From the NCBI RefSeq assembly GCF_002278135.3, contig NZ_CP029425.2:558001-622000 (forward strand): a DNA stretch of 64,000 nt. The letters are read 5' to 3'. The stretch's first letter is position 1. Every line of letters starts with the position of its first letter. The position numbers were made by a program, and so were the translations under genes. Below are positions 19,385-29,641 of the stretch, one piece after another. This DNA is from Bradyrhizobium ottawaense. Lineage in GTDB: Bacteria; Pseudomonadota; Alphaproteobacteria; Rhizobiales; Xanthobacteraceae. The notes beneath the pieces are model-generated. The model did not search any database. It was not told the DNA's origin and worked only from the letters and a program-made list of their open reading frames with translations.

Positions 19385-21424
19385 ATGTCCGGGCGTATCG
19401 CGTCGCCATCAAAGCGCACAATATTTCCCACCCTGAGGTTCCGCGCCAAGATCATCCTGGGTTTCGCGGTCGTGCTGGCGATCTCCGCCGGCAGCATGGC
19501 CTTCTCCTATTTCGGCTTCGAGCGGGTTTCGGCCGGGGTCGGGTCCTACCGCAGCAGCGTGTCGGAGGCCGACCTCGCCCGCAACATCGACCGCGAGCTG
19601 CTCGGCTACCGTTCGGCCGTCAAATATTTCGTCGTCACCGGCAAGGAAGATGACGCCAAGGCGGCGCTCGAGGCCGAGGCCAGCCTGAAGAACGCCATCG
19701 ACCAGGCCGTGAAGAGCGCCAAGACCCCGGCGCGGGGGGAGAGTCTCGACAAGCTCGCCAAGGAGTTCGCGAATTTCTCCGCAACCTTCGCCAAGGTTCT
19801 GCAGGCCAAGCGTGACAGCACGTTGCTGGTGCAGAACCAGCTGCAGCGCCAAGCCAATCTCCTGAAGTACAAGCTGGACGATATCGGTAACAACGCTTCC
19901 GATTCCGAGGCCCAGTCGATCGAGTTCGGTACCAAGCAGGTCAACGCCCAGTTCCAAACCGCGAGTGCTGCAGCCACCAATTTCGTGCTCACGTCCGATC
20001 AGGCGATCGCGACCAGCGCGCTGGCGCGGCTGAAATTCGTGGAGAACTCGCTCGGCGCGGTCTATTCGATGGACGACAAGATCGTCGCCGGACTGAAGGA
20101 GGCCAAGACCATCCTCGGCGCCTATCGCGAAGCGCTGGAGAAGCTGATCGCCAACGCCAAGTTGGTCGACGGGCTCGTCACCGAGATGAGCGGTTCGGCC
20201 GGTGCGATCCTGCAAGGCGCCACCGCCATGAAGGCGGACCTCGTCGCCGAGCAGCAGCGGCTGGATTCGGAATCGGAAGCGACGATCGGGAAGACCGAGC
20301 AACTGGTTCTGATGCTCGCCATCGGCGGTACGCTGCTTGGTGCGGTCCTCGCCATCCTGCTCGGCACCGGCATCTCGCGTCCGATGATCGCGATGTGCAA
20401 GGCGATGCGTGAGCTGGCCTCGGGCAATTTCGACGTGGTGCTGCCGGGTCTCGGCCGCAAGGACGAGATCGGCGAGATGGCCGGTGCGGTCGAGGAGTTC
20501 AAGGTTCAAGCCGTGGCAAAAGCCGAGCGCGATGCCGCCGCCAGCGAAGCCCAGAACAGGGAGGCGAGCGCTGCCCGCCGCTCCGAGCTGATCCGCTTCG
20601 CCGACGATTTCGAGAGCGCGGTCGGCGCCATCGTCTCCAACGTCTCGGCCTCGGCCGTGCAGCTGGAATCGGCGGCCTCCACGCTGACCCGCACCGCCGA
20701 GACCACCCAGAGCCTGTCGAGCCAGGTCGCCGGCGTCTCCGAGCAGGCGTCCTCCAACATGCAGTCGGTTGCCACCGCGACGGAAGAGCTCTCGGCCTCG
20801 GTCGAGGAGATCGGCCGCCAGGTCCGCGATTCCAGCCGGATTGCGGAAGCTGCCGTCGTGCAGGCCAAGGAGACCGACGGGCGCATCGGCAAGCTGTCGC
20901 ATGCCGCCCAGCAGATCGGCGAGGTGGTCAAGCTGATCACCGCGATTGCCGAGCAGACCAACCTTCTGGCGCTCAACGCCACCATCGAGGCGGCACGCGC
21001 CGGCGAGGCCGGCCGCGGCTTCGCCGTGGTCGCCAGCGAGGTGAAGTCGCTGGCGAGCCAGACCGCGAAGGCCACCGACGAGATCTCCTCGCACATCACG
21101 GGCATGCAGGGCGCCACGGCCGAGTCGGTAGCCGCGATCAAGGAGATCGGTGCGACCATCGGACAGATCTCGTCGATCTCGACCTCGATCGCCAGTGCGG
21201 TCGAGCAGCAGGGCGCGGCGACGCAGGAGATCGCCCGCAGCGTCCAGACCGTCGCGCAGGGCACCCAGACCGCAGCCACCGACATCGGCGAGGTCAACCG
21301 CGGCGCCGCCGAGACCGGCTCGGCCTCGGAGGAAGTGCTGCACTCGGCCAAGACACTGTCATCCGAAAGCACCCGCCTGCGCGCCGAGCTCGATCGCTTC
21401 ATGGGGAATATCAGGGCGGCGTAA
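19385..21424 (+). CDS. Methyl-accepting chemotaxis protein, first of two tandem genes
   Basis: About 679 residues. Order: short cytoplasmic tail, membrane segment ([18 protein letters not shown]), a helical periplasmic sensor of about 260 residues, second membrane segment ([20 protein letters not shown]), HAMP ([20 protein letters not shown]) and the cytoplasmic signalling domain with the hairpin tip [20 protein letters not shown]. It signals to CheA/CheW. ATG 19385 follows GGGGGTGGGA; the second copy starts the same way. From HAMP to the C-terminus the protein is identical to the next receptor; only the sensor part differs, so the two probably detect different ligands. Confidence 0.95.
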   Translation: MSGRIASPSKRTIFPTLRFRAKIILGFAVVLAISAGSMAFSYFGFERVSAGVGSYRSSVSEADLARNIDRELLGYRSAVKYFVVTGKEDDAKAALEAEASLKNAIDQAVKSAKTPARGESLDKLAKEFANFSATFAKVLQAKRDSTLLVQNQLQRQANLLKYKLDDIGNNASDSEAQSIEFGTKQVNAQFQTASAAATNFVLTSDQAIATSALARLKFVENSLGAVYSMDDKIVAGLKEAKTILGAYREALEKLIANAKLVDGLVTEMSGSAGAILQGATAMKADLVAEQQRLDSESEATIGKTEQLVLMLAIGGTLLGAVLAILLGTGISRPMIAMCKAMRELASGNFDVVLPGLGRKDEIGEMAGAVEEFKVQAVAKAERDAAASEAQNREASAARRSELIRFADDFESAVGAIVSNVSASAVQLESAASTLTRTAETTQSLSSQVAGVSEQASSNMQSVATATEELSASVEEIGRQVRDSSRIAEAAVVQAKETDGRIGKLSHAAQQIGEVVKLITAIAEQTNLLALNATIEAARAGEAGRGFAVVASEVKSLASQTAKATDEISSHITGMQGATAESVAAIKEIGATIGQISSISTSIASAVEQQGAATQEIARSVQTVAQGTQTAATDIGEVNRGAAETGSASEEVLHSAKTLSSESTRLRAELDRFMGNIRAA

Positions 21425-21643
21425 GTTGCTTGGGTTCGTGCTGAGTTAGACGATCGGCTGTCACCCCACTCTCCGCTGTCGTCCCCGCGAAAGCGGGGAA
21501 CCATAACCACAGGGAACGGATATGGAGCGAGCGGGCAACTCCGAGTCTTCGCCAAACCACTCCCTGTGGCTATGGGTCCCGGATCAGCGCTCCGCTCCCG
21601 GCAACGCTACGCGTTGCCAAGAGCTCCGCTTGTCCGGGACGAC
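20369..21643 (+). repeat. 1.27-kb direct repeat, second copy at 22833-24107
   Basis: From the HAMP region of the first receptor through its stop codon and the following folded repeat, the sequence matches the second copy at a constant offset of 2464 bases with only scattered, mostly silent differences. Upstream of 20361 the two genes diverge sharply. Downstream of the folded repeat the match also ends. This is a recent partial duplication or gene conversion. Confidence 0.9.
21478..21643. repeat. Folded intergenic repeat, second copy
   Basis: Same family as 5669-5824: GTCGTCCCCGCGAAAGCGGGG at the left, TCCGGGACGAC at the right, with CCATAACCACAGGGA pairing with TCCCTGTGGCTATGG inside. Confidence 0.8.
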
Positions 21644-21854
21644 AACGGAGATTTGGCGCCCGCACTAACTTATGACGGCATTTGTAACGGCGCGGGCAAG
21701 CGCACCTTAACAAATCCCCGCGTCACCTAACCGCGAGTTGCGGCGCCACAAATTTACCACAGCTTATCCTTTGCCGATTACCGTGCGGGCGAGTCAGGAA
21801 GCGGGCTGCTTCCGGGCTGCGCCTGGTTTTCCGCGAATGGAATGGGGTGGGGGA

Positions 21855-23888
21855 ATGTCGGTCACGTCGAAGTCGAACCAATCGAAGCTGCCAAGCTTGC
21901 GTTTTCGCGCAAAAATCATCCTCGGCTTCGTGGCGGTGCTAGCCATCCTCGCCGTCAGCATGGCTTTCGCCTATTTCGGCTTCGAGCGGATCCAGGCCGC
22001 CGTGGCTTCCTACCGCACCAGCGTGTCGGAAGCCGACCTCGCCCGGACGGTCGATCGCGAGTTGATCGCCTATCAGGGACTGGCTCGGGCCTATACCCTG
22101 ACGGGGGCGGTGGATGACGAGACCGCAGCCAAGGCCGCCGAAGACAATCTGAAGAGCGCGATCGCCAAGTCGATGTCCGCCACGACAGGCGCCGCCCGCC
22201 GCGAGCAGGTCGGCAAGCTGGAGGCCGAGTTTCAGCGCTTCACGAAGGTGTTCGGGGAGATCATCGTCCTGACGCGCGAGAACAACAAGATCGCGGCCGA
22301 TGAGCTCAACAGCGTCGGCAACAAGATCCGCTTCAAGTTCGACGACCTCGCCGATACCGCCGCGCTGGCGGGGCTGGCATCGGTCCAGACCACGGCCAAG
22401 GACATCACCTCGCAATATCTGGCTGTCTCCACCTCGGTCAGCGCCTTCGTCGCCAAGCCGGAGCCGAAGACCGCCGACGGCGTGATCGCCCGCATCAAAT
22501 TCCTGGAGACCCTGCTGGTCTCGATCTATGCCAGCGACCAGAAGATCACCGACCGCGTCACCGAGATCGGCAATCTGCTGAAGCAGTACCGCACCTCCTT
22601 CTCAAAGCTGACCGAGAACGTGAAGATCATCGTCAAGTCGAACGGTGAGATGACCAAGACGGCGGCGACCATCCTCAAGCTCTCGGCCGAGCTGCGTTCG
22701 GATTTGACTGCCGACCAGCAGCGCATCGAGGCGAGCGCCAACGCGACGATCGGAGAGACCGAGCAATTGATGCTGATGATGGCGCTCGGCGGCCTTGCCA
22801 TCGGTGCCGTGCTGGCCCTGTGGCTCGGCAACGGCATCTCGCGTCCGATGATCGCGATGTGCAAGGCGATGCGTGAACTGGCCTCGGGCAATTTCGACGT
22901 GGTGCTGCCGGGTCTCGGCCGCAAGGACGAGATCGGCGAGATGGCCGGTGCGGTCGAGGAGTTCAAGGTTCAAGCCGTGGCAAAAGCCGAGCGCGATGCC
23001 GCCGCCAGCGAAGCCCAGAACAGGGAGGCGAGCGCTGCCCGCCGCTCCGAGCTGATCCGCTTCGCCGACGATTTCGAGAGCGCGGTCGGCGCCATCGTCT
23101 CCAACGTCTCGGCCTCGGCCGTGCAGCTGGAATCGGCGGCCTCCACGCTGACCCGCACCGCCGAGACCACCCAGAGCCTGTCGAGCCAGGTCGCCGGCGT
23201 CTCCGAGCAGGCGTCCTCCAACATGCAGTCGGTTGCCACCGCGACGGAAGAGCTCTCGGCCTCGGTCGAGGAGATCGGCCGCCAGGTCCGCGACTCCAGC
23301 CGGATTGCGGAAGCTGCCGTGGTCCAGGCCAAGGAGACCGACGGCCGCATCGGCAAGCTGTCGCATGCCGCCCAGCAGATCGGCGAGGTGGTCAAGCTGA
23401 TCACCGCGATTGCCGAGCAGACCAACCTTCTGGCGCTCAATGCCACCATCGAGGCGGCACGGGCCGGCGAGGCCGGGCGCGGCTTCGCGGTGGTCGCCAG
23501 CGAGGTGAAGTCGCTGGCGAGCCAGACCGCGAAGGCCACGGACGAGATCTCCTCGCACATCACGGGCATGCAGGGCGCCACGGCCGAATCGGTAGCCGCG
23601 ATCAAGGAGATCGGTGCGACCATCGGACAGATCTCGTCGATCTCGACCTCGATCGCCAGCGCGGTCGAGCAGCAGGGTGCCGCGACGCAGGAGATCGCGC
23701 GCAGCGTCCAGACCGTCGCGCAGGGCACCCAGACCGCGGCCACCGACATCGGCGAGGTCAACCGCGGCGCCGCCGAGACCGGCTCGGCCTCGGAGGAAGT
23801 GCTGCACTCGGCCAAGACACTGTCATCCGAAAGCACCCGCCTGCGCGCCGAGCTCGATCGGTTCATGGGGAATATCAGGGCGGCGTAA
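21855..23888 (+). CDS. Methyl-accepting chemotaxis protein, second of two tandem genes
   Basis: About 677 residues with the same layout as the upstream receptor: membrane segment 1 ([20 protein letters not shown]), helical sensor, membrane segment 2 ([20 protein letters not shown]), HAMP and signalling domain identical in protein sequence to the first. The sensor region shares the [14 protein letters not shown] start and then drifts. ATG 21855 follows GGGGTGGGGGA. It has its own 430-base upstream spacer, so it is likely a separate transcript. Confidence 0.95.
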   Translation: MSVTSKSNQSKLPSLRFRAKIILGFVAVLAILAVSMAFAYFGFERIQAAVASYRTSVSEADLARTVDRELIAYQGLARAYTLTGAVDDETAAKAAEDNLKSAIAKSMSATTGAARREQVGKLEAEFQRFTKVFGEIIVLTRENNKIAADELNSVGNKIRFKFDDLADTAALAGLASVQTTAKDITSQYLAVSTSVSAFVAKPEPKTADGVIARIKFLETLLVSIYASDQKITDRVTEIGNLLKQYRTSFSKLTENVKIIVKSNGEMTKTAATILKLSAELRSDLTADQQRIEASANATIGETEQLMLMMALGGLAIGAVLALWLGNGISRPMIAMCKAMRELASGNFDVVLPGLGRKDEIGEMAGAVEEFKVQAVAKAERDAAASEAQNREASAARRSELIRFADDFESAVGAIVSNVSASAVQLESAASTLTRTAETTQSLSSQVAGVSEQASSNMQSVATATEELSASVEEIGRQVRDSSRIAEAAVVQAKETDGRIGKLSHAAQQIGEVVKLITAIAEQTNLLALNATIEAARAGEAGRGFAVVASEVKSLASQTAKATDEISSHITGMQGATAESVAAIKEIGATIGQISSISTSIASAVEQQGAATQEIARSVQTVAQGTQTAATDIGEVNRGAAETGSASEEVLHSAKTLSSESTRLRAELDRFMGNIRAA

Positions 23889-23941
23889 GTTGCTTGGGTT
23901 CGTGCTGAGTTAGACGATCGGCTGTCACCCCACTCTCCGCT

Positions 23942-24107
23942 GTCGTCCCCGCGAAAGCGGGGAACCATAACCACAGGGAGCGGATATGGAGCGAGCGGGC
24001 AACTCCGAGTCTTCGCCAAACCACTCCCTGTGGCTATGGGTCCCGGATCAGCGCTCCGCTCCCGGCAACGCTACGCGTTGCCAAGAGCTCCGCTTGTCCG
24101 GGACGAC
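23942..24107. repeat. Folded intergenic repeat, third copy
   Basis: Copied together with the receptor 3' end; almost identical to 21478-21643. Its right arm runs into the end of a small minus-strand frame. Confidence 0.8.
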
Positions 24108-24246
24108 AGCGGAGTTTGCGCGGTTGATGTAGAAGGTCAGCATCGACAGCGCGCTTCGCACTCGTCCGCACGGCGCCGCGCTTGGCGCTCGTCGTCCTGC
24201 GCAAGGCTGTTTTGCGGGATTGTGTCGTCTTTCTGACATGAGCCAT
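24034..24246 (-). CDS. Possible small basic protein, 3' end overrun by repeat
   Basis: ATG 24246 has AAGGAG seven bases upstream. The first 41 residues are strongly basic (MAHVRKTTQSRKTALRRTTS and on), reminiscent of nucleic-acid-binding tails, but I do not recognise a family. The last 25 codons lie in the folded repeat at 23942-24107, so the original C-terminus was probably replaced when the repeat arrived or was copied. It may be a remnant. Confidence 0.3.
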   Translation of the reverse strand: MAHVRKTTQSRKTALRRTTSAKRGAVRTSAKRAVDADLLHQPRKLRCRPGQAELLATRSVAGSGALIRDP

Positions 24247-24427
24247 GCGTCAACTCCTTGCGGCTCCATCGGAAACGAGCGGTACGAAGGGCGTTCCCGT
24301 GGGAACCCGGCCTCGCCGCAGACGTTGTCGCAGGTGGCAGGCGGAATGCCGCACCCCGATGATCGGATCAACCCCGTCCACGTCATGTGAGCCGGGGGCG
24401 CTTCCATTGATCAGACACAACAACCCG

Positions 24428-25912
24428 ATGGAATTGCAGCAAAGCCCAGCGCCGAACTATGCTCCTGTGGTCGCGGCAGCCGCGGCCGATCGCATCGTCG
24501 AGACCAGTATCCCCGCGCGGCTCGACGCGCTGCCCTGGAGCGGCTTTCACACTCGCGTCGTGCTGGCGCTCGGCATCACCTGGATCCTCGACGGACTCGA
24601 GGTGACGCTGGCCGGTGCGCTCTCCGGTGCGCTGAAGCAGAGCCCGTCGTTGCAATTCACCAATCTCGATCTCGGCATTGCCAATTCCGCCTATCTCGCC
24701 GGCGCCGTGCTCGGTGCGCTCGGCTTCGGCTGGCTGACCGACCGCATCGGCCGCAAGAAGCTGTTCTTCATCACGCTGGCACTCTATCTCTCGGCGACGG
24801 CCGCGACGGCTCTGTCATGGAATGTCGCGAGCTACGCGCTGTTTCGTTTCCTCACCGGTGCCGGCATCGGCGGCGAATACACCGCGATCAACTCGACCAT
24901 CCAGGAGCTGGTGCCGGCGCGCTATCGCGGCTGGACCGATCTCGTCATCAACGGCAGTTTCTGGATCGGGGCCGCAATGGGCGCGGTGGCGTCGATCGTG
25001 CTGCTGGATCCTGCCGTGATCAACCCCGATCTCGGCTGGCGCCTGGCTTATCTCATCGGCGCGACCGTCGGCCTCGTCGTGCTCTTGATGCGGATGTGGA
25101 TTCCGGAGAGTCCGCGCTGGCTGATGATCCATGGCCGCCCCGATCAGGCCCACGCAATCGTCGACGAGATCGAACGCTCGGTGATCGGACACGACCAGGA
25201 TACGAGCGACGGACGCTTCACGAAGATCCGGCTGAAGATGCGCGATCACACGCCGATCCGCGAGGTCGTGCACACGCTGTTCTCGGCGTACCGCCAGCGC
25301 GCGCTGGTCGGCCTCGTGCTGATGAGTGCGCAGGCGTTCTTCTACAATGCCATCTTCTTCACCTTCGCGCTGGTGCTGACCGATTTCTACGGCATCAGCG
25401 CCGATCATGTCGGCTGGTACCTGCTCCCCTTCGCCGCCGGCAATTTCCTTGGGCCCCTGCTGCTCGGCCGGCTGTTCGATACGCTCGGGCGCCGCATCAT
25501 GATCATGTTCACCTATGGCGTGTCGGGCCTGTTGCTGGCGATCTCGGGCTATCTGTTCTCCATCGGCGTCCTCTCGGCGCAGGGGCAGACCATCGCCTGG
25601 ATGGTGATCTTCTTCTTCGCCTCGCCGGCCGCGAGCGCGGCCTATCTCACCGTCAGCGAGACCTTCCCGCTCGAAGTTCGCGCGCTGGCGATCGCGGTGT
25701 TCTACGCGGTCGGCACCGGCATCGGCGGCGTGATCGGGCCGGCGCTGTTCGGCGTGCTGATCGACACGGGATCGCGCACCAGCGTGTTCGCCGGCTATCT
25801 GCTGGGGTCAGCCCTGATGATCGCGGCCGCGATCGTGGCGTGGCGCTATGCCGTCCCTGCGGAGCGCAAATCGCTCGAACAAATCGCGCGGCCGCTCGCC
25901 TTTATGGAGTAG
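24428..25912 (+). CDS. MFS transporter, sugar/metabolite type
   Basis: 494 residues with about 12 membrane segments. The family marks are FGWLTDRIGRKKLFF between helices 2 and 3, FRFLTGAGIGGEYTAINSTI, PESPRWLMIHGRP before the central loop and LFDTLGRRIMIMF in the second half. The acidic/aromatic helix 1 (ITWILDGLEVTLAG) is typical of sugar-porter and metabolite:H+ symporter types. ATG 24428 is chosen because the conserved part follows closely. It is 4 bases upstream of otsB, so it is probably in one transcript with it and may move a related sugar; that is inference. Confidence 0.9.
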   Translation: MELQQSPAPNYAPVVAAAAADRIVETSIPARLDALPWSGFHTRVVLALGITWILDGLEVTLAGALSGALKQSPSLQFTNLDLGIANSAYLAGAVLGALGFGWLTDRIGRKKLFFITLALYLSATAATALSWNVASYALFRFLTGAGIGGEYTAINSTIQELVPARYRGWTDLVINGSFWIGAAMGAVASIVLLDPAVINPDLGWRLAYLIGATVGLVVLLMRMWIPESPRWLMIHGRPDQAHAIVDEIERSVIGHDQDTSDGRFTKIRLKMRDHTPIREVVHTLFSAYRQRALVGLVLMSAQAFFYNAIFFTFALVLTDFYGISADHVGWYLLPFAAGNFLGPLLLGRLFDTLGRRIMIMFTYGVSGLLLAISGYLFSIGVLSAQGQTIAWMVIFFFASPAASAAYLTVSETFPLEVRALAIAVFYAVGTGIGGVIGPALFGVLIDTGSRTSVFAGYLLGSALMIAAAIVAWRYAVPAERKSLEQIARPLAFME

Positions 25913-25916
25913 ACTG

Positions 25917-26735
25917 ATGAAATCGGAATTTGCAGAAATGGCGTTGGACCAGAAGCGCACCATGCCGGACGACGAAGCACCCGATGCGGTGCCGGTGCCG
26001 CATGCGCTGGTGCCGCATCTCGACGAGATCGCGATTCTGCTCGACATCGACGGCACGCTGCTCGACCTGATGCCGACGCCACGCGAGGTGTGGGTGCCGC
26101 CGGGCCTGTCGGACACGCTGAATCGGCTGACCGAGCGCACCTCCGGCGCGCTGGCGCTGGTCAGCGGCCGCTCGCTCAACGACATCGACCTGATCTTCGC
26201 GCCCGATGTGTTCCGCGCCGTCGCCGGCCACGGCGCGGAGATGCGGCTGTCGATCGACAATGAGGCCGATGACGTGCACGCCCCGCCGCTGGACAAGGAG
26301 CTGAAGCGGCGCCTGGCCGCCATCGCCAAGCTTTCGCCCGGCATTTTGCTCGAGGACAAGGGGTATTCGCTCGCGCTGCATTACCGCCTCGCCCCGCACG
26401 CGGAGAAAGCGATCTACGAATCGGTCTCGGTGATCCGCGCCGACCTGCCCAATGCGCCGATCGAAGTGCTGCCCGGCAAGTTCGTCTGCGAGATCAAGCA
26501 TTCCGGATTCACCAAGGCGACCGGCGTGCGCGAACTGATGAAGCGGGAGCCGTTCAAGGGACGGCGTCCGATCTTCATCGGTGACGACGTCACCGATGAA
26601 ACCGTGTTCGCGATCATGCCCGACATGGATGGGCTTGCCTTCTCCGTCGGTCGCCGTGCCATGGGCGTGAATGGCCATTTCGACGCGCCGAACGATGTGC
26701 GTGCGTTCCTTGCCCGCCTGCTCGACCCGAGGTGA
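25917..26735 (+). CDS. otsB: Trehalose-6-phosphate phosphatase
   Basis: Removes phosphate from trehalose-6-phosphate made by OtsA. 272 residues of the HAD fold: motif I ILLDIDGTLLDLMP (nucleophile Asp and acid/base Asp), motif II LVSGRSLNDID, the cap region HGAEMRLS, motif III Lys in SGFTKATGV and motif IV IGDDVTDETVF. ATG 25917 starts 4 bases after the MFS stop. otsA follows after 240 bases with its own ribosome site. Confidence 0.95.
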   Translation: MKSEFAEMALDQKRTMPDDEAPDAVPVPHALVPHLDEIAILLDIDGTLLDLMPTPREVWVPPGLSDTLNRLTERTSGALALVSGRSLNDIDLIFAPDVFRAVAGHGAEMRLSIDNEADDVHAPPLDKELKRRLAAIAKLSPGILLEDKGYSLALHYRLAPHAEKAIYESVSVIRADLPNAPIEVLPGKFVCEIKHSGFTKATGVRELMKREPFKGRRPIFIGDDVTDETVFAIMPDMDGLAFSVGRRAMGVNGHFDAPNDVRAFLARLLDPR

Positions 26736-26975
26736 AATAAAGGCAAGGCCGCGTCGCAGACATGATGCTTTGGGAACGGCGCCGTCGCGCGCCGCTAAGC
26801 GTGCTGCGCAACATGGCCGCATAAGCTGACTTTGCAACGAAATCTCGGGTTCCCGAAGCGAAACCAGTTCCAACGCGCGTGCCCGATTTTGGTTTCAATT
26901 GGTTGAAACGATGACAGGAACCATATTGATGAACGGCAGTTAAACGGGGTGGAATGAAACAGGAGGGGACGACCT

Positions 26976-28439
26976 GTGAACTTAGTCGTCGTTTCGAATC
27001 GCGTCGCGCGCGGCAAGCCTAACGAGCCCATGACGGGCGGCCTCGCGGCGGCCTTGTTGCCGGTGGTGGAACATTCGGGCGCGATCTGGGTGGGTTCTTC
27101 GGGCCGTGTGCGTGACGGCCATCAGAAGGAGCCGTTCGCGGAGATCGAAGCGCTCGGATCGGGCGCGATTGCGACGTTGGACCTGCCGGCGGCGCATTAC
27201 GGCGGCTATTACGAAGGCTTTGCCAATTCGGCGCTGTGGCCCGCGCTGCATTCGCGCAGCGATCTGATCCGCGTCTCGCGCGACGATTACGTCAGCTATC
27301 GCGAGGTCAACGCCTTCATGGCGCGCGCCTTGATGCGCTTCCGAAAAGCCAAGACCGCGTTCTGGGTGCAGGATTATCATTTCCTCGCGCTCGGCGCCGA
27401 ACTGCGTGATCTCGGCGTCGACGATCCGATCGGCTTCTTCCTGCATACGCCGTGGCCGGTCGCCGCGGTGATGCAGGGCGTGCCCAATCATCGCGAGCTG
27501 ATCACGGCAATGCTGGCCTACGATCTGCTCGGCTTCCAGACCGAGGAGGATTGCCAGAATTTTCTCGGCTACGTCGCGAGCGAGCTTGGCCTCGCCGTCG
27601 AGGACGGCGTTGCGATTTCGCAGCATGGCCGCACCCGCTGCGAGGTCTTCCCGATCGGAATCGATGCGGAGAAGTTTGCGCAATACGCGGCGAAATCGGC
27701 CTCGCATCCCGACGTGTCGCGGCTGCGGCGCAGCCTCAATGGCGAGCGCCTCGCGATCGGTGTCGACCGGCTCGACTATTCGAAGGGCCTCGTCAACCGC
27801 ATCAGCGCGTTCGACCGGCTCTGGACCGAACAGCCGCAATTCTTGCGCAGCATCTCGCTGCTGCAGATCGCCAACCCCTCGCGCGGCGGCATCGAAGCCT
27901 ATGGCAATCTGCAGAACGATGTCGCGCGCCTCGTCACCGACGTCAACGGCCGCCACGGCGAGGTCGACTGGACGCCGATCCGCTATTTGAACAAGGGCTT
28001 CAGCCAGGCGGTGCTCGCAGGGCTCTACCGGACCGCGCAGATCGGCGTGGTGACGCCGCTGCATGACGGCATGAACCTCGTCGCCAAGGAATATGTCGCC
28101 GCGCAAAACCCGGCCGATCCCGGCGTGCTGGTGCTGTCGAAATTCGCAGGCGCGGCCAACGAGCTCGATGCCGCGCTGGTCGTCAATCCGCACGACATCG
28201 ACGGCATGGCCCGCGCGATCGCGATCGCCGCCGCGATGCCGCTCACCGAGCGCAAGATGCGCTGGGACGCGATGATGAAGAAGCTGCGCGGCCACACCAT
28301 CCAGCAATGGTCGGCCGATTTCGTCGCCGAGCTCGAGAAGTGCCGGACGGAGAAGGCCGCTGTCACCCCGCTCGCCACGCAGCCGCCGCAGGCTCTGCGC
28401 TGGCTGAAGTCGGCGATCTCAGGCGTAAGGCTGATATAG
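26976..28439 (+). CDS. otsA: Trehalose-6-phosphate synthase
   Basis: Glycosyltransferase family 20, joining UDP-glucose and glucose-6-phosphate. 487 residues. Seen: LVVVSNRVA start, GYYEGFANSALWPALHS, FWVQDYHFLALG, GFFLHTPWP, IGVDRLDYSKGLVNR and the late TPLHDGMNLVAKEYVAAQ loop that binds the sugar nucleotide. GTG 26976 is the start; AGGAGGGG at 26961-26968 fits. Trehalose protects rhizobia against drying and osmotic stress. A palindromic repeat follows the stop. Confidence 0.96.
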   Translation: MNLVVVSNRVARGKPNEPMTGGLAAALLPVVEHSGAIWVGSSGRVRDGHQKEPFAEIEALGSGAIATLDLPAAHYGGYYEGFANSALWPALHSRSDLIRVSRDDYVSYREVNAFMARALMRFRKAKTAFWVQDYHFLALGAELRDLGVDDPIGFFLHTPWPVAAVMQGVPNHRELITAMLAYDLLGFQTEEDCQNFLGYVASELGLAVEDGVAISQHGRTRCEVFPIGIDAEKFAQYAAKSASHPDVSRLRRSLNGERLAIGVDRLDYSKGLVNRISAFDRLWTEQPQFLRSISLLQIANPSRGGIEAYGNLQNDVARLVTDVNGRHGEVDWTPIRYLNKGFSQAVLAGLYRTAQIGVVTPLHDGMNLVAKEYVAAQNPADPGVLVLSKFAGAANELDAALVVNPHDIDGMARAIAIAAAMPLTERKMRWDAMMKKLRGHTIQQWSADFVAELEKCRTEKAAVTPLATQPPQALRWLKSAISGVRLI

Positions 28440-28447
28440 GATTCCGC

Positions 28448-28531
28448 GTCATGGCCGGGCTTGTCCCGGCCATCCACGTCTCACCCCAAGTCCTTAAGAA
28501 CGTGGATGCCCGGGACAAGCCCGGGCATGAC
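28448..28531. repeat. Palindromic intergenic repeat after otsA
   Basis: The 32-base arm at 28448-28479 (GTCATGGCCGGGCTTGTCCC at its start) pairs with 28500-28531 with few mismatches. The spelling is that of a widespread rhizobial spacer palindrome. It may terminate otsA and the convergent small gene. Confidence 0.8.
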
Positions 28532-28548
28532 GGCGTACGACTGCGGCC

Positions 28549-28890
28549 TCAATAGCAATACGACACCCCATCCAGAATGGCGCATTGCCGCTTGTTCGGC
28601 GCGTTGGGATCGTCCATCGGCGCCATGCCCTTGCCCTGGCCGACGAACACGCCGGGCCCGACATGCACCGAGCTCTTGTTGCCGATGATCACGCTCGGAT
28701 GCGGCGCCGAGCTCGAGCGCGTGCCGTCCGGCCAGATGATGGCATCGCCCGACAGCACCCCGCGCCGGCCGTCGTTGCAGCTGACATCGACCCCTTGCCG
28801 GGTGCAGACCTGGGCGGCGGCGGGCACGGCGAAGGCGGAGCCAAGGGCCGAAATCAGGCCAAGGGCGACGATGGTGCTGCGGATGGTCAT
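28549..28890 (-). CDS. Small secreted protein of unknown function
   Basis: 113 residues. A clear signal peptide (MTIRSTIVALGLISALGSAF, cut at AAA-Q) is followed by a mature part with four cysteines in two pairs (VCTRQGVDVSCND and QCAILDGVSYCY), suggesting disulphides in the periplasm. The middle is glycine-rich. I do not recognise a named family. Confidence 0.75.
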   Translation of the reverse strand: MTIRSTIVALGLISALGSAFAVPAAAQVCTRQGVDVSCNDGRRGVLSGDAIIWPDGTRSSSAPHPSVIIGNKSSVHVGPGVFVGQGKGMAPMDDPNAPNKRQCAILDGVSYCY

Positions 28891-29084
28891 GGCGTCCCCG
28901 GTCGTGTTTGCTGTTCTTACGTGAATCGTCGCGCCAAACCCGTCACCGGTTCAGCCGGCAGGAGGGTCATGGCATCTGCCGTGCCAGATATTATCCCGTA
29001 AATACAATATCTTACGGAAAATTCACCCGATTTCCCGGCGATCCCTTGCAAAATCATCGGCGCCCCTTCAAGAGAGGGCGCTCC

Positions 29085-29174
29085 GGAGAGATGGCCGAGT
29101 GGCTTAAGGCGCACGCTTGGAAAGCGTGTGTGCGGGAAACCGTACCGTGGGTTCGAATCCCACTCTCTCCGCCA
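29085..29174 (+). tRNA. tRNA-Ser (anticodon GGA)
   Basis: The 7-bp acceptor stem GGAGAGA (29085-29091) pairs with TCTCTCC (29164-29170); G73 and an encoded CCA follow. The anticodon arm CACGC-TTGGAAA-GCGTG gives anticodon GGA. A long variable arm and GGTTCGAATCC T-loop are present, as for class II serine tRNAs. It marks the change from core-like to accessory sequence, and tRNA 3' ends are common island insertion sites. Confidence 0.96.
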
Positions 29175-29641
29175 CATAGCTAAAATGATCTCGTAGTTGG
29201 AGCTACAGAGAGGCCAGAAACTCGGCCATTTTCCTGCTTTTTGCGGGCAGAGAAGCTGCTGGCGGTCATCCAACTCCGGCCTGAATGAGGCCGGAGAACC
29301 GAATTTTCTCTGAATCTTTGAACCCCGCAATTCGGTCAAGTACGGCATTTCTCAGAAAATCAACGGCTTGGCTGCGGAGTGGTTTGAATTCGTCTCGCTC
29401 AACCAAATAGGGAATAGCAGGTTTGAGCCTCCTATCCAGCCACCAGTCTCGCAGTTACCACGGTTTACAACTTATGCCGCACAAAAACCGAAACCCGAGG
29501 TTTTCGCAGTCGAGTAAGTCTCTAGGCATCCTGTCTCCGTTTCTCGGGGCTGAAATTCTCGATTTATTGCCTTAAGTTGCATAGGGTTTTCCACGCTCGC
29601 CACGAGATTCTGAGCAGCATCTGAAAATTTAGAAGGCCATT
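29175..29641. other. Spacer after tRNA-Ser, left edge of accessory region
   Basis: About 470 bases, visibly richer in A/T than the flanking core. I see no gene and no integrase here. It must carry the promoter of the large NTPase gene. Confidence 0.5.

Noticed and set aside
19385..23888. Assembly error duplicating one chemoreceptor
   Set aside because: The sensor halves differ throughout and silent differences exist in the shared half, so these are two real genes, although read-depth proof is not available.
28917..29348. Minus-strand frame reading EWDSNPRYGFPHTRF
   Set aside because: This is the well-known false translation of the antisense of a serine tRNA.
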